A stretch of 64,000 nucleotides of DNA from Phaeobacter sp. G2 (GTDB taxonomy: Bacteria; Pseudomonadota; Alphaproteobacteria; Rhodobacterales; Rhodobacteraceae), in NCBI GenBank assembly GCA_025163595.1, contig CP104100.1:496001-560000 (forward strand), written 5' to 3'. The translations under genes and the position numbers were made by a program. This document shows positions 60,840 to 64,000 of the stretch, one piece after another. Each line of letters opens with the position of its first letter. Position 1 is the first letter of the stretch. The notes under the pieces were generated by a model, which saw nothing but the letters and a program-made list of their open reading frames with translations, was not told the DNA's origin and did no database searches.

Positions 60840-61913
60840 ATGGTGCTGCACATCGCTATTCTTGCGGCGACAATGTCACTCAGTGCGGTGATGAGCCTTT
60901 TCCTGGCCCGCATTGCCGTGGCGGGGCGCTACGGTGCCTCCTCGGCGGCGCTCAGTGTCTTTTTTGGGCTCACAACACTCTCTGCGGGCCTTCTTCTGGC
61001 AACGCTTCTTTGGCCGGACACGTCACTGCGACAATGGCGCGCTGTTCTTGGCGCCGCGGCTCTGCCCACGCTGTATTTGCATTTTGCCTTCGGTTCCGCC
61101 CCCGACCGTCGTCCGGGTGCGGCAGAAATTTTTCACCTAGCCCCGATGGTGGCTGTCGCTGCGTGCCTTCTGCTCAACGCATTCTGGGTAATTGACCCGA
61201 TTTTGCTCGTCACTTATGGCGGCTATCTCTGGGCCTTGGTGCGTCTGCATGGTCGCGGCGCACAGCATTTTTGTGGTCTCGGCCCCGAGGTGGCAACGAC
61301 GCTTCTCTGGTTGCGCATCGTGATTGGGGTGCTTTGCGCCAGCTTGGCGCTTGAGGTGGCAATCTTTTCCGAACTGCTTTGGGGTGGGGCAATCGAGACG
61401 TCGCGGCCTCTCCTGCTCTCCACGATGCTCTTCTTCGGCCTCGTTTCTTATGCCTTGCTTGGGGCAATGGGGCGTCCTTCTCTTTTTGAGCATGTCTATG
61501 GCCTAGTGGTTGATCGGGCGACGCTGCCGACGGAGACAGAAGATAGCGTGACCGCCGAGCCTGCCGACTATGCGCTTCTCCAGCGCATCAATGCCTTCCT
61601 CGAAGACCCCGCGATCCTGGCAGACGATCGCTTGACGCTCAGCCGCTTGAGCAAACGGCTGGGCGTCCCCGCGCGCGCGGTCAGCGTTGCCGTGAACAGG
61701 ATTACCGGGCAGAGTTTTTCTGATTTGCTCAACGACAGAAGGATCGCTCTGGCCACACGCCTCATGGAGGAAGATCCGGACTGTTCGCTGTTGGATGTCA
61801 TGTACGCCGCAGGATTTGGATCAAAATCCAACTTCTATACGCAGTTCAAGCGGCGCACAGGTATGACGCCGGCAGCCTTTCGGACGCAACTCTGTGCGGG
61901 GCAGGGGGCGTGA
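60840..61913 (+). CDS. Membrane-bound AraC-type regulator
   Basis: A 357-residue protein with seven predicted membrane helices in the first 225 residues and a cytoplasmic AraC/XylS DNA-binding domain at the end (LTLSRLSKRLGVPARAVSVAVNRITGQSFSDLLNDRRI, then LDVMYAAGFGSKSNFYTQFKRRTGMTPAAFR). AGGAGG precedes ATG 60840; a longer frame to 60642 overlaps the hydrolase start and is rejected. Transmembrane AraC proteins sense signals at the membrane and act directly on DNA; the divergent hydrolase gene is the obvious target. Confidence 0.88.
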   Translation: MVLHIAILAATMSLSAVMSLFLARIAVAGRYGASSAALSVFFGLTTLSAGLLLATLLWPDTSLRQWRAVLGAAALPTLYLHFAFGSAPDRRPGAAEIFHLAPMVAVAACLLLNAFWVIDPILLVTYGGYLWALVRLHGRGAQHFCGLGPEVATTLLWLRIVIGVLCASLALEVAIFSELLWGGAIETSRPLLLSTMLFFGLVSYALLGAMGRPSLFEHVYGLVVDRATLPTETEDSVTAEPADYALLQRINAFLEDPAILADDRLTLSRLSKRLGVPARAVSVAVNRITGQSFSDLLNDRRIALATRLMEEDPDCSLLDVMYAAGFGSKSNFYTQFKRRTGMTPAAFRTQLCAGQGA

Positions 61914-62008
61914 CATCTGCTCTCTGACAATCGCAGCCCAGCAAAGCCCCCTGAAACTTCGGATACCCGGACAAGACCGGATGAGATCCAGGGCTTAGGG
62001 CGCCTGTA

Positions 62009-62674
62009 TTAGGGGGCCAGCATTCTGGTGTAGGCGATTTGGTAATGGGCTGCGGCTTCTAAATTCTGCACGGCTAAGGCTGAATGGATATTGGTGACAT
62101 GGGCGTCAAGATTTTCACAAGCAGCACTGCACCATTCGGTGTCTTTTGCCAGACTGTGCAGCTGATGGCGCGTGGTTCGGCCGTAGTAGCTCTTGCCGCT
62201 GTCCCGCAGGGCGGCGTTTTCGGTGATTTCTACAAAGGCATCAAATGCCTCCATATCAAGCTGTGCAAAGCCGACCATGTTTGGTTTTTCTTTCAACTCA
62301 GCACAACGCTCATTCAAGGCTTCAAAGCGCAATGAGGCTGCGTCCAGTTCGGTCGTCGGATCAATTTCAACAATCGCGCGTTCCAGTGTGGCACGCACAA
62401 CAAAGTTTTGCGCAAGTGAGGCGGCGTTCAGCGTCGTCACAAAGGTCCCAACACCCTGGCGCGATGTGATGAGCTCTTCGCGCTCTAACCAGGCCAAAAC
62501 GCGACGCAAAGGCGTGCGGCTACAGGCGAATTCCTTTGCCAGATCCGTTTCCGACAGGCGCATTCCTGGTGGGTAGTGCAGGGTGCAAATGCGATGCCGA
62601 AGAGTATCGTACATGATGCTCAATCGGTCTTGAACACCCTCGGCAGCCTCAAGTGCTTTGACCAGCTTATTCAT
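62009..62674 (-). CDS. GntR-family (FadR/FCD) regulator
   Basis: A 221-residue regulator. Residues 15-85 form the winged helix (LRHRICTLHYPPGMRLSETDLAKEFACSRTPLRRVLAWLEREELI); the rest is an all-helical FCD ligand domain with metal-binding-type His/Asp positions (ATLERAIVEID and LDAHVTNIHSALA). AGGGCTGGGC precedes the ATG. It follows ectC by 86 bases on the same strand, so it may be co-transcribed with the ectoine genes and control them or ectoine use. Confidence 0.87.
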   Translation of the reverse strand: MNKLVKALEAAEGVQDRLSIMYDTLRHRICTLHYPPGMRLSETDLAKEFACSRTPLRRVLAWLEREELITSRQGVGTFVTTLNAASLAQNFVVRATLERAIVEIDPTTELDAASLRFEALNERCAELKEKPNMVGFAQLDMEAFDAFVEITENAALRDSGKSYYGRTTRHQLHSLAKDTEWCSAACENLDAHVTNIHSALAVQNLEAAAHYQIAYTRMLAP

Positions 62675-62760
62675 GCCCAGCCCTCTGGCGATGGTTCGCC
62701 TGTTGCCACGTGGCGGGGGCAGGGGGTGCAAAAAACACCCTCTGCCCCACTTGTGATAGG

Positions 62761-63159
62761 TTAGGCGGTTTCAAGCTCTAAGGCGTAGGATCCGTCTTCT
62801 TGGTGCGTTTCATTACCGGTTACGGGCGGATTGAAACAGCAGGCCATAACCAGTTCTTCGTCAGCAACAAGCGTATGGCGGTCGTGTTTGTCCAAAGCAT
62901 ACATAACGCCCGGGCGGATCATGTGGGTTTCACCTGTCGCAAGATCAGTGATCGATCCGGTTCCCTGCATGCAATAGACACTCTCAAAGTGGTTTTTGTA
63001 CTCAAAAGTGTGTTCGGACCCGGCCTCGAGAAAGGTGATATGGAACGAGAAGCCCATTTTGTCTTCTGCCAGAAGCATGCGCACGCTGCTCCATTTGGCA
63101 TCAGATACCACGCGATCACGTTCGCTTTTGACGATCTCGTTAAAATCCCGTACAATCAT
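62761..63159 (-). CDS. ectC: Ectoine synthase
   Basis: A 132-residue cupin that closes N-gamma-acetyldiaminobutyrate to the osmolyte ectoine. It begins [10 protein letters not shown], and has [25 protein letters not shown], the iron-binding cupin block, and [24 protein letters not shown]. Start 63159 is four bases after the ectB stop. Ectoine protects against salt stress, in line with a marine or saline habitat. Confidence 0.96.
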   Translation of the reverse strand: MIVRDFNEIVKSERDRVVSDAKWSSVRMLLAEDKMGFSFHITFLEAGSEHTFEYKNHFESVYCMQGTGSITDLATGETHMIRPGVMYALDKHDRHTLVADEELVMACCFNPPVTGNETHQEDGSYALELETA

Positions 63160-63163
63160 GTAC

Positions 63164-64000
63164 TTACTCCGCTGCAAATTTATGGCCGCCGATCACATCC
63201 TGTGCGGCGTTGATGAGAATAGAAAGCCCGCGCTGAAGCATGCTGTCCGTCGTTGTCAGCGGTGCAAGGATCTTGACCACCTGATCTTCGGAGCCCGAGG
63301 TCTCAATAATGAGGCCCTGCTCAAATGCTCTGGCGCAGATTTTGCCGGCCAGATCGCCGCATCCCACGTCCACGCCTTGCATCATGCCACGGCCCTTCAG
63401 GCGCGCCTCTGGAACCATCGCCGCGAGGGATTGCAAGCCCTGGGAAATGATGTTGGAGCGCCGCAAAATATCCTGCTGCAAACTGTCGTCAGACCAAAAT
63501 TTCTCAATGGCAACAGTCGCAGTCACAAAGGCATGGGTATTGCCCCGAAAGGTCCCATTGTGCTCTGCCGGCCCCATGATGTCATGTTCTGGCTTCACCA
63601 GCACCAAACCCATCGGCAACCCAAAGCCGGAGATCGATTTGGCCAGGGTCACGATGTCGGGGCTAATGCCGGCTTCTTCAAAGGAAAAGAAGCTACCGGT
63701 GCGTCCACAGCCCGCCTGAATGTCATCGATGATCAACAGCGCGCCGGCCTCCTGCGCCAGCTCCGCTACCCGCTTTAACCAGCTTGTGCTGGCTGCATTC
63801 AGCCCGCCTTCACCTTGAACGGTTTCCAGCAAAATGGCGGCAGGCGCATCCATGCCTGAAGACCGATCCCTGAGCATGGCTTCGAGAAAATCTGTGGTGT
63901 CACAGGATTGACCTAAATACCCATCGTACGGCATCCGCGTCACATTGTTTAGCGTCACACCCGCGCCACCTCGATGGTAGCTGTTGCCGGTTGCGGCCAG
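63164..64000 (-). CDS. ectB: Diaminobutyrate--2-oxoglutarate transaminase, partial
   Basis: The visible 278 residues are the C-terminal two thirds of EctB, which makes 2,4-diaminobutyrate from aspartate semialdehyde. The frame is open to the window edge ([14 protein letters not shown]), so the start lies beyond. PLP-binding features: [21 protein letters not shown] with the cofactor Asp, and [16 protein letters not shown] with the Schiff-base Lys. ectC follows four bases later. Confidence 0.95.
   Translation of the reverse strand: MAATGNSYHRGGAGVTLNNVTRMPYDGYLGQSCDTTDFLEAMLRDRSSGMDAPAAILLETVQGEGGLNAASTSWLKRVAELAQEAGALLIIDDIQAGCGRTGSFFSFEEAGISPDIVTLAKSISGFGLPMGLVLVKPEHDIMGPAEHNGTFRGNTHAFVTATVAIEKFWSDDSLQQDILRRSNIISQGLQSLAAMVPEARLKGRGMMQGVDVGCGDLAGKICARAFEQGLIIETSGSEDQVVKILAPLTTTDSMLQRGLSILINAAQDVIGGHKFAAE

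Overview
The window reads as a chromosome segment of an alphaproteobacterium of the Rhodobacteraceae (marine Roseobacter group). This is inferred from gene content: a MipZ division ATPase, a stand-alone F0 operon with both b and b' subunits, the ffh - acetyltransferases - chorismate mutase - rpsP - rimM - trmD - rplS - rpmE neighbourhood, a homogentisate cluster, ectoine synthesis and high GC. No tRNA, rRNA, CRISPR array, prophage or intact insertion sequence was seen.

Layout. 1-403: end of an EamA permease. 405-8063: homogentisate catabolism (hmgA, fahA, an MBL protein, a flavoprotein hydroxylase, DUF2783, a VOC protein, maiA) with a divergent MarR gene. 8084-10302: class III cyclase and mipZ. 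10487-20264: translation and secretion block on the minus strand (rpmE, rplS, trmD, rimM, rpsP, ffh) interleaved with an M20 peptidase, a phosphotransferase, a 46-residue membrane protein, bluB, chorismate mutase and three acetyltransferases. 20534-27093: a membrane protein, an EF-G-like protein that has lost most of its GTPase domain, a tRNA-editing protein, a racemase, azoR with a divergent LysR, EamA and ArsR genes. 27360-30126: F0 ATP synthase operon ended by a strong terminator. 30407-33066: zinT under a perfect palindromic Zur-type site, a PHP protein and a TPR protein. 33087-38393: polyamine-type ABC importer operon with a DUF6065-like last gene. 38680-41287: a graveyard of truncated or frameshifted genes that together resemble a Baeyer-Villiger catabolic locus. 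41536-45573: copper cluster (Crp/Fnr regulator, DUF2946-like proteins, PCuAC, MbnH, MbnP). 45919-59387: complete nitrate/nitrite assimilation cluster (nasT, nasS, nrtA, nrtB, fused nrtCD, nirB, nirD, nasA, a TrpD-like protein, cobA). 59624-61913: secreted hydrolase and divergent membrane AraC-type regulator. 62009-64000: GntR regulator, ectC and most of ectB.

How the genes work together. The homogentisate genes carry the ring from homogentisate to fumarate and acetoacetate; the MarR protein is placed to control them. The nitrate cluster contains sensor (NasS), antiterminator (NasT), an RNA leader with two A-G hexaloop hairpins and a terminator, importer, both reductases and the siroheme methyltransferase, so it is a self-contained nitrate-to-ammonium unit. 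The copper cluster couples a di-heme MauG-like enzyme to its MbnP partner, next to a PCuAC chaperone with a textbook metal motif. The most unusual observations are the copper cluster without a visible methanobactin gene, the G-domain-deleted EF-G paralogue, the nitrate leader RNA, the decayed Baeyer-Villiger locus and a permease with a repeat-bearing periplasmic insert.
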